64,000 nt of DNA from Shewanella sp. 1CM18E (lineage in GTDB: Bacteria; Pseudomonadota; Gammaproteobacteria; Enterobacterales; Shewanellaceae). The notes under the pieces were generated by a model. The model was not told the DNA's origin, ran no database searches, and saw only the letters and a program-made list of their open reading frames with translations. Location of the stretch: NCBI RefSeq assembly GCF_023161665.1, contig NZ_JALNTW010000019.1, positions 1-64,000 on the forward strand, in the 5' to 3' direction. The stretch's first letter is position 1, and every line of letters begins with the position of its first letter. Of the stretch, positions 15,583 to 24,706 are shown one piece after another. Both the position numbers and the translations under genes were made by a program.

Positions 15583-16266
15583 ATGAGCCGTATATTATTG
15601 ATAGATGATGACTTAGGTCTATCTGAGCTGCTTGCGCAGCTACTAGAGTTAGAAGGTTTTGAACTAACATTAGCCCATGATGGCCAATCAGGATTAGATC
15701 TGGCTCTAGAGCAATCTTTCGACCTTATTTTACTCGACGTTATGCTGCCGAAATTAAACGGTTTTGAAGTTCTGCGCGCACTACGCAGCAAAAAGCAGAC
15801 GCCAGTATTAATGCTAACTGCTCGCGGTGATGAAATTGATCGCGTTGTAGGCTTAGAAATTGGTGCTGATGACTACCTACCTAAACCATTTAACGACCGT
15901 GAGCTAGTTGCGCGTATTCGCGCTATCATTCGCCGTACTCATGTGCAGTCTAATGAAGCTCCACAGCCGACCCATCAATATGGCGACATCAATTTAGATC
16001 CAGGCCGCCAAGAAGTTCACTGCCAAGATCAGTTGATTATTCTTACTGGCACTGAATTTAGCTTACTGTTTGAGCTGGTTAAAAACGCTGGCGAACTGGC
16101 GACCAAAGAAGACCTAAGCGAAAAAGTGCTAGGTAAAAAATTGATGCCGTTTGACCGCAGCCTAGACATGCATTTATCTAATTTACGCAAGAAGATGCCT
16201 GAGCGTAGCGACGGTCGTCCGCGAGTCAAAACCATACGCGGCAAAGGTTATATCTGGTTACCTTAG
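15583..16266 (+). CDS. cpxR: Envelope-stress response regulator CpxR
   Basis: A 227-residue OmpR-family regulator. The receiver domain has the acidic pocket IDDD (7-10), phospho-acceptor Asp52 in LLLD-like LDVMLP, and a KP pair in ADDYLPKPF. The C-terminal winged helix (about 130-225) ends in VKTIRGKGYIWLP. With CpxA it responds to misfolded envelope proteins. It abuts cpxA with no gap and lies divergent from cpxP, with CpxR boxes in the shared promoter region suggesting autoregulation. Confidence 0.95.
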   Translation: MSRILLIDDDLGLSELLAQLLELEGFELTLAHDGQSGLDLALEQSFDLILLDVMLPKLNGFEVLRALRSKKQTPVLMLTARGDEIDRVVGLEIGADDYLPKPFNDRELVARIRAIIRRTHVQSNEAPQPTHQYGDINLDPGRQEVHCQDQLIILTGTEFSLLFELVKNAGELATKEDLSEKVLGKKLMPFDRSLDMHLSNLRKKMPERSDGRPRVKTIRGKGYIWLP

Positions 16267-17637
16267 ATGCAGCTAAGACAAAACCCCAACAACATATTCG
16301 TTAAGTTGCTACTTGGCTTTTGGCTATGTAGCTCACTTATCATTGCCCTAATTGGCTTGCTGCCACTGATGCAGCAAAACCATGATCAGTCTTCGATCCC
16401 GCCAGCACTTGAGCGTTTATTGGAAAAAAGCGCCAATCGCATCAGCCAAAATCCGCAAATACTCACTTCAGAAAAGCTCAAACATTGGAGCCGCTTTAAA
16501 GAGTTTAAAGGTCGCCCTGCGCGTATTTATCTGGTTGATGAGTATGGAAAAGTACTCAATAGCCATAAGTCTTCACGCTCCTTAAGACGCTTTATGCTAT
16601 TGGCTGACGAAGCTGGCGAACCCATTAAACACCAATTTAGAGACGAGCTGATTTTTGGGCCATACAACTTTAAAGCTGGCGGTAAACCTTACAGCTTATA
16701 TGGTCGTCTGCCCGAGCATCATCCTCGACCTTGGTTCTTCTTCTTTATCGACAATAAAATCCTCACGTTGAGCATTGCCATTTTACTTTCTGGCCTATTG
16801 TGCGGTTTATTTGCTTGGCATTTAGGTAAGCCGCTGCGCTCGTTAAAACGCAGCGCAGACGCGTTAGCAGATGGCGATCTAAGTAGCCGAGTCGATATGG
16901 CAACAGTAAAGCGTAACGATGAAATAGGCCAACTGGCACAAGCCTTTAATAGCATGGCCGATTCAGTAGAAGATATGGTGAAAAGCCAACAACGGCTGAT
17001 TAGCGATATTTCTCACGAGCTGCGCACTCCGCTCACGCGATTGAAATTGTCATTGGCGCTCAGTCGTAAAAAAGGCCAAGAAACACCTGAAACTGAACGT
17101 ATCGAATATGAAGCCGATCAGCTAGAGCAGATGATTGCAGAGTTATTGGAGCTGTCACGAGTCAAGCTAAATGCTAATGACAACAAGCCAAGCCTTGAGC
17201 TGTCTGAAACCTTAAGCCAAGTGCTCGACGATGCGGAGTTTGAAGCCCAGCAACAGCAAAAGCAGCTACATATTGATATCGACGAGTCAATTGTATTGCC
17301 CTTGTATCCACGACCTTTATGCCGTGCGGTGGAAAACTTACTGCGTAATGCTATTCGCTACGCCAGCACCCAAGTATCAATTCAAGCTGTCACCTTAAAA
17401 CAAGGTGTGCAGATAGAAATTATTGATGATGGTCCCGGCATTGAAAACGAAGCAGATCTCGACGCGATCTTTAAACCTTTTTATCGGCCACAGTCGGCAC
17501 GAGAGAGAGAGTCAGGCGGTTGGGGATTAGGGCTGGCAATAGCCAAAGCTGCCGTGCAAGCCCATCAGGGGCGGATAACAGCGGAAAACAACCCAACAAA
17601 AGGCTTAAAAATTACCATTATGTTACCGCTGCAATAA
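16267..17637 (+). CDS. cpxA: Envelope-stress sensor kinase CpxA
   Basis: A 456-residue inner-membrane histidine kinase. A first membrane helix (about 12-34), a periplasmic sensor of about 130 residues, a second helix (about 165-187) and HAMP (to about 240) are followed by phospho-acceptor His250 in SDISHELRTPLTRLKL. The ATPase domain shows NLLRNAIRY, DDGPGI and GWGLGLAIA. Its ATG immediately follows the cpxR stop codon, so translation is coupled. The partner CpxP is encoded divergently. Confidence 0.95.
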   Translation: MQLRQNPNNIFVKLLLGFWLCSSLIIALIGLLPLMQQNHDQSSIPPALERLLEKSANRISQNPQILTSEKLKHWSRFKEFKGRPARIYLVDEYGKVLNSHKSSRSLRRFMLLADEAGEPIKHQFRDELIFGPYNFKAGGKPYSLYGRLPEHHPRPWFFFFIDNKILTLSIAILLSGLLCGLFAWHLGKPLRSLKRSADALADGDLSSRVDMATVKRNDEIGQLAQAFNSMADSVEDMVKSQQRLISDISHELRTPLTRLKLSLALSRKKGQETPETERIEYEADQLEQMIAELLELSRVKLNANDNKPSLELSETLSQVLDDAEFEAQQQQKQLHIDIDESIVLPLYPRPLCRAVENLLRNAIRYASTQVSIQAVTLKQGVQIEIIDDGPGIENEADLDAIFKPFYRPQSARERESGGWGLGLAIAKAAVQAHQGRITAENNPTKGLKITIMLPLQ

Positions 17638-17654
17638 ACCTAATTGCAGCAGAG

Positions 17655-18302
17655 TTAAGCTGCGTTTGCCGTGTCTTCTAGGCCGGCAAGCCAGCTTACG
17701 TAAGCAAGTTGATTAGGGATACGTTTATCTGAATGGCCCATAAGCTGTGATAATGCGTAGCTAAACTGATAGTACATGCTGGCATCGTTATAATGCTTAC
17801 CGCTATCGTCACAATTTATTTGCGCGCCGCGCAGATAGTTAGCCACTAACTCGGCACGGTCAAAGCCCTCAACCATGCCAACCGCCCTAATTAAATCATT
17901 ATTCCACTGAATATAAGCGCCGTAAGCTTGCTCAAAAGCAATACGGTTGTCATCGGTTACCTGTTCCAGCAACTCAGGGTTAGGCATAATCCGCGAAATA
18001 ACAAAGCGGTCATATAACAAATCGTCGCGCAAGCCCCAGCAGTGGTGCATTAAAAAACGAGTGAGGTTGTCGTTATACAAGGTTTGATCAAAGTAAGCTC
18101 GCTCTAAGCGCCGCTTAAAATGGGCTGTTGCCACAGCAACAACTAGATCCGCTTCGGTAGGAAAATGATTGTAGATTGTGCCTTTGGAAATCTGACTGGC
18201 TTCGACTAAATGCGAGCGACGTAAATCAAAACTTTTATGGCCACGCAAACAACGCTCAGCAACTTCAGTTAAGTAACTCTCTCTACTCTGCCAATTACTC
18301 AT
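17655..18302 (-). CDS. TetR-family transcriptional regulator
   Basis: A 215-residue protein. An N-terminal TetR helix-turn-helix (about 8-55; LVEASQISKGTIYNHFPTEA) is followed by a helical ligand domain with no residues that point to a known ligand. It is convergent with cpxA and divergent from a LysR gene 121 bp away. The target is unknown; the LysR gene is the nearest candidate. No clear palindrome stands out in the shared intergenic region. Confidence 0.85.
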   Translation of the reverse strand: MSNWQSRESYLTEVAERCLRGHKSFDLRRSHLVEASQISKGTIYNHFPTEADLVVAVATAHFKRRLERAYFDQTLYNDNLTRFLMHHCWGLRDDLLYDRFVISRIMPNPELLEQVTDDNRIAFEQAYGAYIQWNNDLIRAVGMVEGFDRAELVANYLRGAQINCDDSGKHYNDASMYYQFSYALSQLMGHSDKRIPNQLAYVSWLAGLEDTANAA

Positions 18303-18423
18303 GTCGACCTCTTCACAAATATAACAATCAATCGAAATTCAGTTCACATTGATAAAATAGCAGCCTAGGAAGCGAGCAGGTATTGAGTAATACTGATACC
18401 ACTATGAATAAATTCGATATCTC

Positions 18424-19311
18424 ATGCTAAAAATTGAACTATTAGAAAGCTTTATTGCGGTAGTTGAATGCGGAAACCTTTCCAAAGCCGCTGAGAAACT
18501 GTGCCGAACTCAGTCAACTATAAGCTTACAAATCAAGAAGCTAGAAGAAAGTGTTGGCCAACCTTTGCTGTTAAGAGATAACAAGGGTGTGACTTTAACT
18601 GAGTCTGGCAAGACGCTGCTGAACTACGCCTATAAGATGTTACAGCTCAGTTCGCAGGCAATTGACGAACTTAAAGATTGTCAAAACCGTGAAGTCATAC
18701 GACTTGGGGTACCGACTGATTATATCAATCGTTATCTTGGTAGCTGCTTATTAGAGTTTATTCGTGAATTTACCCGCATTGAATTAGTTATCGATACCGA
18801 TGTTAGCGGTAATCTGTATAAGCGTTTACATAATGGCGAATTCGACGTGATTGTTGCCACTCATTGGCAGCCACCAGCGGCTGGCCACGGTGAGCTATTA
18901 TTTGAGCGTCGTTTTCACTGGGTAGCCGCTAAAAACGGTACCGCCCATAAGCGGGAAACAGTGCCTATGGCACTTTATCCAGAAAACTGTCCTATTCGCG
19001 CCCAAGTATTTGCCAATCACCAGATCTCAATGCGCCCAATGAGCGTGTTGTTATCGACACCGTCACCAACGGCTATGTGTATGGCAGTTGAGAATGACTT
19101 AGTGATAGCGCCGATTGCCGAGTTTCGTATCAGCGATAAAATGCAGATAATTGATCCAATCGAGCACAACATTCCGCCACTGCCGACATTCAATGAGTCT
19201 TTATATCTCAATCCGAATACGCAAACAGATGCGACTTACCAACTGATTAACTTGATCAAGGCCAACGTGTCCGAGCTAGGCGAAGTAAACCAAGCTCAAA
19301 TGCTAAGCTAA
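18424..19311 (+). CDS. LysR-family transcriptional regulator
   Basis: A 295-residue LysR regulator. The N-terminal winged helix-turn-helix (about 4-62; ESFIAVVECGNLSKAAEKL, TQSTISLQIKKLEESVG) is followed by a periplasmic-binding-protein-like effector domain (about 90-285). It is convergent with the porin of the DMSP cluster across a shared terminator. It is therefore one of two LysR candidates, with the gene at 24707, for regulating dddY and ardAB. Evidence for that is position only. Confidence 0.88.
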   Translation: MLKIELLESFIAVVECGNLSKAAEKLCRTQSTISLQIKKLEESVGQPLLLRDNKGVTLTESGKTLLNYAYKMLQLSSQAIDELKDCQNREVIRLGVPTDYINRYLGSCLLEFIREFTRIELVIDTDVSGNLYKRLHNGEFDVIVATHWQPPAAGHGELLFERRFHWVAAKNGTAHKRETVPMALYPENCPIRAQVFANHQISMRPMSVLLSTPSPTAMCMAVENDLVIAPIAEFRISDKMQIIDPIEHNIPPLPTFNESLYLNPNTQTDATYQLINLIKANVSELGEVNQAQMLS

Positions 19312-19329
19312 ACGCTTAAGTTTACAAAT

Positions 19330-19360
19330 AAAAATGCCAACGTTATCGTTGGCATTTTGT
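19330..19360. terminator. Bidirectional terminator between LysR and porin
   Basis: AAAAATGCCAACG-TTAT-CGTTGGCATTTTG: a 9-bp stem flanked by A- and T-runs, between convergent genes. Confidence 0.88.
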
Positions 19361-19382
19361 TATTTGGGTAAAAACCAGCTCG

Positions 19383-20489
19383 CTAGAAGTAGTAAGCAAG
19401 GTTGATATTAAAACGATGATCCCAGTCATTATGGGTTTCAGCCAAGCCTAAGCTATTACCACCTAACCAAAGCACGTTCTTCGCCATGTAGTAATCGACA
19501 TACACAAACACAGGTCCGTAAGCGAGCGAAACACCAGTGCTGTTTAAGATTGAATCATCAAACTCTTCAACATCTGGCTGCACCATGCTGAAATCATTGT
19601 ATATAGTTAGATTACCCCATGAGGTAGCAATACTTTTTGATAGGTTAGCCGTGTAGATATTACCTTTGCTAGCCACCTCATAAAATCCGCCTAACATGCC
19701 CATACCAATTTTATCGGGATCGATTTGACCGTCATCATATTGGTCAAAATCAAAGGCGAGATACTGGGCTTGAAAGCCCCAACCATCATAGTTCATATCA
19801 AGGTGAACAGCGTAATTGAGGGTGTCGCCATTTTCACCAAAATCTGAGTTATATAGCTGTCCATACTCAACTGATGCGCCCAATACCGTTGTTAAATCGC
19901 CACTGGTTAAGGTAAAGCTTTGGCGAGCAGCAAGCGTATTGGTTTCTTCGTTATTGTAAGTCGTACCATCGACAGTACCTTTAGCGACTGTACCGGCAAA
20001 ATCACGGTGATCTGTACCACCGTAAACTGCATTCTTAATAAAGGCGAACTCTGATAATGAAATTCCTTTTTGGTACTGAGCGCTAACACCTACGCCATAG
20101 TCATCTTCAAAACCCATATAGTAGTTTAGGCTGTACCACCAGTTATGAGATGCGTAACCTTTATTACCAAATGGCTTACTAATGACACCACCATTAATAG
20201 TCAGGTCATCATTCACATCCCAAAATGCATAACCATATTTTAAATGATCATAGCCATCGTAAAATCGGTATTCAGCTTTAACACCAATATCATTCCATTT
20301 ATCAGAAAAGGTAACTGATAATAGGTTAAAGTCAAAATCACCCAATTTGTCCTGTGATGAGTCAGAGTAATCACTATAACTATAATTAGCTCTAACAGAA
20401 CCTCCAATATTCAAATCATCAGCCAATGCAGTTTGGCTAGCTAGCGCCATTAATATTGAAGCAGACAGTGTTATATTTATTTTTTTCAT
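19383..20489 (-). CDS. Outer-membrane porin of the DMSP cluster
   Basis: A 368-residue outer-membrane beta-barrel. It has a signal peptide cleaved after TALA (about residue 23), then alternating aromatic/polar strands (LNIGGSVRANYSYSDY and many short Tyr/Phe-rich strands). It ends in an outer-membrane C-terminal Phe (NLAYYF). No specific porin class is recognised. It lies 122 bp downstream of dddY on the same strand with no terminator seen between them, so it is probably cotranscribed. A role in passing DMSP in, or acrylate, propionate or dimethyl sulfide out, is inferred from position. Confidence 0.82.
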   Translation of the reverse strand: MKKINITLSASILMALASQTALADDLNIGGSVRANYSYSDYSDSSQDKLGDFDFNLLSVTFSDKWNDIGVKAEYRFYDGYDHLKYGYAFWDVNDDLTINGGVISKPFGNKGYASHNWWYSLNYYMGFEDDYGVGVSAQYQKGISLSEFAFIKNAVYGGTDHRDFAGTVAKGTVDGTTYNNEETNTLAARQSFTLTSGDLTTVLGASVEYGQLYNSDFGENGDTLNYAVHLDMNYDGWGFQAQYLAFDFDQYDDGQIDPDKIGMGMLGGFYEVASKGNIYTANLSKSIATSWGNLTIYNDFSMVQPDVEEFDDSILNSTGVSLAYGPVFVYVDYYMAKNVLWLGGNSLGLAETHNDWDHRFNINLAYYF

Positions 20490-20611
20490 GAGACATCCAT
20501 TTATTTAAAATTAAATATAAATTGAGTTAATACGTACAACTAATCATATTAATACAATTTATATTCCTAGAAGTGGAGTAAGTGGTGGCAAGGTTATTGC
20601 CACCAAAGTGA

Positions 20612-21856
20612 TTACCATTTAACTTTTGTTAAATCGCACTGAATAACTTCACCGCGTTTAGCCGGAGTACCAGGGTTTGCTGCAGACTCACATAATAAAG
20701 TTGTGCCATAGTCATTACGCTTATCATTGGCATTACTACGTGCCCAAACAGACACAATTGCACGCTCTTCTGGCTTAGCTTCACAGCTACCATCTACATC
20801 AAATGCATGAATAGTGTTTTGGTGGAAATAGATCAATGAATCTTGCTCTGCACTGCCAGACAACCACATTGTTTGCGAGTTATGTTGACCTTCATCAAAC
20901 TGCACCCGGCGCACTTTATCGTCTTCTTTTACCGTTTTAACCAGTGGTGAATCTTCACGAACAGCCATGGTTTTAAATTGGTTAGTACACGCAGGAATAC
21001 GCATGTTGTAGTACATTTCAGAAATCGCATGGTTGTGGAATGGGTATAAGGTATCCACTGCTTGCACTGTCATGCCGACTTCAGCACCGACTTTTTCACC
21101 GTTGATTTCATCAATACGTAACAAGCCCCAGTGACCAAAGATTTCAGCGTAGGCATAACCACCACGGATATTGTTAAAGTTCTTATCGTTACGCTTACTT
21201 TCTTCTGCATACATAGGGAACCAACCTGCGGAAGCCCATAGGTTTGGTAGCGAGTTAGCACTGATGTCATATGGGAAAACTGCTGGCATTTTCACTTCAT
21301 CGCCAGTCACCATCTTGTAGAAGTTATTAGTAAAACTCTTGCCGTACTCTTTAACTTGTTTATCTGTTACTTTCTCATCGAAAAATTCAGTAAATGTGGT
21401 GCGCTTAAAGTGCTGTGCTACAGGCGAGTTTTTAGTTAGCTCTCCACCTGGGTTATAGATCCAACTAACATCTTCACGGGCGCCAAAACATTTCTTGGCT
21501 TCATCAGCGTTATTAATCACTTGGTAGATGTTTTTAACCATCAGTTTCATATCACGGCGATCCATCACACACATGTGCTGGCCACCTTCAGTAGAATCTA
21601 CCATTGCAGTATCAGAGTTTAAGCAACCGCTGCTTTGATCATTGGTTAATGCTTCGGCATAGGCGCGTAAATAAGTCAGTGTTTCATCCCACAAAATATC
21701 AATATACTTTTGATCTTTTGCGCTATAAGTTGGTGATTCACCTAAACACTGAAATTGCGCACCATTAATATCATTTTTATCTAGGAAGTCTGGGATCTCT
21801 CCAGCTACCAGACCATTTGATAATAATAAGCTACTTAGTAATATTGTATATTTCAT
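20612..21856 (-). CDS. dddY: Periplasmic DMSP lyase DddY
   Basis: A 414-residue cupin-type protein with a signal peptide (cleaved near VAG at residue 19), as expected for DddY, the periplasmic DMSP lyase. It splits dimethylsulfoniopropionate into dimethyl sulfide and acrylate. The metal-binding motif is visible as HNHAISEMYY (His274, His276, Glu280, Tyr282/283), with a downstream His in FHQNTIHAF (His345 or His350). Several Cys pairs (CLGE, CLNS, CVMD, CFGA) may form periplasmic disulfides. Length matches the family. The neighbouring ardAB, acuI and porin genes support the call. A TGGAA-N4-TTCCA palindrome lies 57 bp upstream. Being periplasmic, it needs no DMSP importer, and none is present. 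Confidence 0.92.
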   Translation of the reverse strand: MKYTILLSSLLLSNGLVAGEIPDFLDKNDINGAQFQCLGESPTYSAKDQKYIDILWDETLTYLRAYAEALTNDQSSGCLNSDTAMVDSTEGGQHMCVMDRRDMKLMVKNIYQVINNADEAKKCFGAREDVSWIYNPGGELTKNSPVAQHFKRTTFTEFFDEKVTDKQVKEYGKSFTNNFYKMVTGDEVKMPAVFPYDISANSLPNLWASAGWFPMYAEESKRNDKNFNNIRGGYAYAEIFGHWGLLRIDEINGEKVGAEVGMTVQAVDTLYPFHNHAISEMYYNMRIPACTNQFKTMAVREDSPLVKTVKEDDKVRRVQFDEGQHNSQTMWLSGSAEQDSLIYFHQNTIHAFDVDGSCEAKPEERAIVSVWARSNANDKRNDYGTTLLCESAANPGTPAKRGEVIQCDLTKVKW

Positions 21857-21912
21857 ATTTAAAACCCACTTCTGTTATATTTAAAACTCATCATCGAGTT
21901 AAATAATATATA

Positions 21913-21926
21913 TGGAATGAGTTCCA
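21913..21926. promoter_or_regulatory. DMSP/acrylate regulon operator, copy 1 (before dddY)
   Basis: TGGAA-TGAG-TTCCA, a perfect palindrome with a 4-base centre, 57 bp before the dddY ATG and followed by AAAA. The same 14 bases occur at 24271-24284 before ardA, again followed by AAAA. Confidence 0.75.
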
Positions 21927-22223
21927 AAAATATAACCAAACCATGTTTATCGATTGATAACAACGAACCGATCACAGTTACATGAAAAACCACCTTAATT
22001 AACAATTGTAAATTTTAACTCACTTTATTTAGCAAGAATTTAAGTACTCACCCCTAAGTCACAGTTAATATATAAATGCCAGTTGCATCACACTCAGGTT
22101 GTAACAACAAAGCCGCCATCGACGATAGATATCGAATAGAAAGTACATTCCACAATTGCTTTTACTTTGAGACAAGCATCAAAAATTATATATTGAAATA
22201 AAAACACATTTTAAATAGAAAAT

Positions 22224-22254
22224 AAAAAAGACCACCGAGGTGATCTTTTTATTT
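22224..22254 (-). terminator. Terminator after ardAB
   Basis: Read on the minus strand: AAAAAGATCACCTCGGTGGTCTTTTTT. A short GC stem (GA-CACC/GGTG-TC, one mismatch) with flanking A- and T-runs, about 70 bp past the ardB stop. Confidence 0.75.
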
Positions 22255-22321
22255 GCAGGGGTTATATAAAGTAATTGTAAAGAGATGAAGTTTACTAATT
22301 ACTTTTTAATAAACGAGTCGT

Positions 22322-22678
22322 TTATTCTTTATGCTTGTCGTACTTAAAAGTATGACAGTTACTACATAAAGGTTTCTTCGAGCCGTGTTCGCTATGACAT
22401 TCTTGGCAAGGAAGCTCTTTACCATAGTGCAAGTTATTGTGTGGATTTTGCCACTTATCTTCTTCACTACGTGCTGTTTGCTCTGCTAAATCATCAACAT
22501 CATGACATTGTAGACAGGCTTGATCAGATGGGAACTGCTTAATGCCATTGTCATGACAAGCCTTACAATCTTTCCCGATCACTTCTTTATGGTGGTCACG
22601 TATTTCAACAGCCTGTGCAGACAGTGTTAGTAGGCAACCAAATGTTAGCGCTAATACCGCTTTTAATTTACTCATCAC
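22322..22678 (-). CDS. ardB: Tetraheme cytochrome c subunit of acrylate reductase (ArdB)
   Basis: A 118-residue periplasmic cytochrome. A signal peptide (to about AQA, residue 23) is followed by four c-heme motifs: CKACH (38-42), CLQCH (55-59), CQECH (91-95) and CSNCH (105-109). The size and spacing match the tetraheme domain fused to the N-terminus of Shewanella fumarate reductase Fcc3, but here it is a separate gene. It lies 26 bp after ardA. ArdAB, known from Shewanella woodyi, needs both subunits to reduce acrylate. Electrons would come from menaquinol through a CymA-type quinol dehydrogenase encoded elsewhere. Confidence 0.88.
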   Translation of the reverse strand: MMSKLKAVLALTFGCLLTLSAQAVEIRDHHKEVIGKDCKACHDNGIKQFPSDQACLQCHDVDDLAEQTARSEEDKWQNPHNNLHYGKELPCQECHSEHGSKKPLCSNCHTFKYDKHKE

Positions 22679-22704
22679 TCATTCCTCTTAATTATCTGGC
22701 AGAT

Positions 22705-24225
22705 TTAGGCTTTCATCATGCTGCGTGCAGCAGTCATACCCATCACCATGCATTCAGGAATAGAGCAACTACCCAAACGGCTCACACCATGAATACCACC
22801 ACACACTTCACCCGCTGCGTATAGACCTGGAATTGCTTGACCAGTAAAGCTGTCTTTTACTTCAGCATTAGTGTTGATCTGCACACCACCTTGGCAGTAA
22901 TGCACTTTTGGCCATAAGCGAACAACAGTGAAAGGTGCTTGGATATACTTACCCTTAGCTTCTGTCATGTTCTTGCCAAACTGTGGATCATTTTGCGTCT
23001 TAACGTATTCGTTGTACTCAGCGATTTGCTGCTTAAGCGGTGCTAATGGCACGTCAAAATGCTTAGCAAGTTGTTCAATTGAGTCAAACTTCCAACCTAC
23101 GTTGTACTTAAGTACTTTCTTAGTGTTTGGATGCTTCTTCGAATCTTCATAGCTAGTGATTAGAATTGGCGGTAATGCATTACCTTTAGCATCACGACAG
23201 TTCAGCTCAGCATCAGCACGGGTCTTACGGTCAGCAATTTCGTTCATGAAACGCTTACCAGTTAAACGGTCAATCGCAACTGAATGTGGGAAGTTGTAGA
23301 TAGAGTAATTAGATACATAACCAAAACCGCCTTCATCAGGCGATGCCCATGGGCCAGACTGGATATGCGCTAAGTGTACAGGTACCGCGCCTAGGCGGAA
23401 CATTTCGTACATACCTTCACCGGTAGCACCCGGAGCGTTAGTGCAACCAACTTCAGCAGTTAAAGTTGGGTCTTGTGCCATACGTAAATCGACGTTTTGT
23501 GCAAAACCACCGGTTGCCATAATCACGCCGCGTTTAGCGCGAATATTGCTAATTTTACCTGGCTGGTCTTCACCAAAGTGATAGTTGTCGCGCATTTTAA
23601 CGCCTAGCACTTCGCCTTTGTCACCCACTAAGAAACCTTCGAACTTAGCGCGGTTATGGGTATGAACCCCAAGCTTACGACACTCGTGTAGTAACGGCTG
23701 AGTAATACCCGCACCACAGCTCACTGTAGTTTGGTAAGTACGCGCAACTGAGTGACCACCTAGTTGCTGTAGATAAGGGTGATATTCAGAACCTGCATCT
23801 AAAGTCATCTGTAATGCTTCAACTGCGTGCTCAGCAACGTGACGAAGTAGCGCCTCATCAGCAATACCACGGCCCGATGCTAGCTGATCGGCAACCATAG
23901 TTTCTACAGAGTCTTTTACACCTTCTTCTTTTTGCATTGGCGTACCAGGAGCTGCGAACAAACCACCGTTAATCGCAGAGTTACCACCAAAGTAAGACAT
24001 CTTTTCGAAGATATGTACGTCTTTTGCGCCTTTGCGTGTTGCTTCAATAGCAGCCGCTAAACCCGCAAAACCTGAACCGATAATTAGGACTTCAACTTCT
24101 TTGTCCCATTTAACGCCGTCCGCCTTTTCAGATACAGCCAAAGCTGGTGCGGCCATTGCTACGCCTGCTGCAGCTCCAAATCCTTTAATGAAATTGCGGC
24201 GTCCTAGCAGATCTTTATTACTCAT
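22705..24225 (-). CDS. ardA: FAD-containing catalytic subunit of acrylate reductase (ArdA)
   Basis: A 506-residue periplasmic flavoprotein of the fumarate reductase/FAD-binding-2 family. The Tat signal GRRNFIKGFGAAAG exports it folded with FAD. The FAD site starts at VLIIGSGFAGLAAA. Counterparts of Fcc3 catalytic residues are visible: Arg in RFMNEIADRKTR, His in PKVHYCQGG and Arg in IHGVSRLGSCS. In Fcc3 the second segment reads VHHTMGG, so one active-site His is replaced by Tyr, in line with a different substrate. With dddY and acuI adjacent, acrylate is the natural acceptor. Fumarate, methacrylate or urocanate reductase are less likely alternatives. Two palindromic operators lie upstream. 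Confidence 0.88.
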   Translation of the reverse strand: MSNKDLLGRRNFIKGFGAAAGVAMAAPALAVSEKADGVKWDKEVEVLIIGSGFAGLAAAIEATRKGAKDVHIFEKMSYFGGNSAINGGLFAAPGTPMQKEEGVKDSVETMVADQLASGRGIADEALLRHVAEHAVEALQMTLDAGSEYHPYLQQLGGHSVARTYQTTVSCGAGITQPLLHECRKLGVHTHNRAKFEGFLVGDKGEVLGVKMRDNYHFGEDQPGKISNIRAKRGVIMATGGFAQNVDLRMAQDPTLTAEVGCTNAPGATGEGMYEMFRLGAVPVHLAHIQSGPWASPDEGGFGYVSNYSIYNFPHSVAIDRLTGKRFMNEIADRKTRADAELNCRDAKGNALPPILITSYEDSKKHPNTKKVLKYNVGWKFDSIEQLAKHFDVPLAPLKQQIAEYNEYVKTQNDPQFGKNMTEAKGKYIQAPFTVVRLWPKVHYCQGGVQINTNAEVKDSFTGQAIPGLYAAGEVCGGIHGVSRLGSCSIPECMVMGMTAARSMMKA

Positions 24226-24270
24226 CTGTCATCACCCTATTAGTTTTATTAGACGCAATAATCATAAGGG

Positions 24271-24284
24271 TGGAATGAGTTCCA
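24271..24284. promoter_or_regulatory. DMSP/acrylate regulon operator, copy 2 (before ardA)
   Basis: TGGAA-TGAG-TTCCA, identical to the site before dddY, 46 bp before the ardA ATG. Confidence 0.75.
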
Positions 24285-24385
24285 AAACGGGAGTTAAGCA
24301 GGTATTTACTCGATACAATAAAACAACATATCTGAACTCAAACCTAGGTCTAATGTTTGGCTTTTTTATTACTTTCGAGGTATTT

Positions 24386-24399
24386 TGGAACCCATTCCA
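24386..24399. promoter_or_regulatory. DMSP/acrylate regulon operator, copy 3
   Basis: TGGAA-CCCA-TTCCA (reverse complement TGGAA-TGGG-TTCCA), one base from the other two copies on the opposite strand. It lies 161 bp before ardA, 115 bp from copy 2 and 307 bp before the divergent LysR gene. Confidence 0.7.
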
Positions 24400-24706
24400 A
24401 ATACTGAGCCACAGCAAAATATCTAACCATAACCCTTTAAAATTAAGTAATAGCGGCGAGTTCACTTGCATTTTAAGCTAAGCCTACTACCTAATTAGAG
24501 GTCATCTTGCTAGCCAATTAGCCTACAGCGTCATCACGTTATATTTGTGTAAAAACAGCTACCTAAACTCAAACAAGCGCTAAGCAAACTTACAGGAAAA
24601 TACCATCATATTTTTCCATATAGGACTGATACCAAAAAAGCGCTAAACTTCACTAAGCAATCATGTCTTTATACTGATTAATACTCATTAGAAAACCCGA
24701 GATATT

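Larger units (their letters stand above)
21857..22321. other. Intergenic region between dddY and ardB
   Basis: About 465 AT-rich bases without a convincing gene. It holds the dddY promoter region with the 21913-21926 operator, and the ardB terminator at 22224-22254. The middle (about 21960-22200) shows no structure I can name. Confidence 0.6.
24226..24706. other. Divergent ardA / LysR promoter region
   Basis: 480 AT-rich bases with no gene. It contains two copies of the TGGAA-N4-TTCCA palindrome (24271-24284, 24386-24399) on the ardA side. Nothing clear is seen nearer the LysR gene. Confidence 0.6.
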
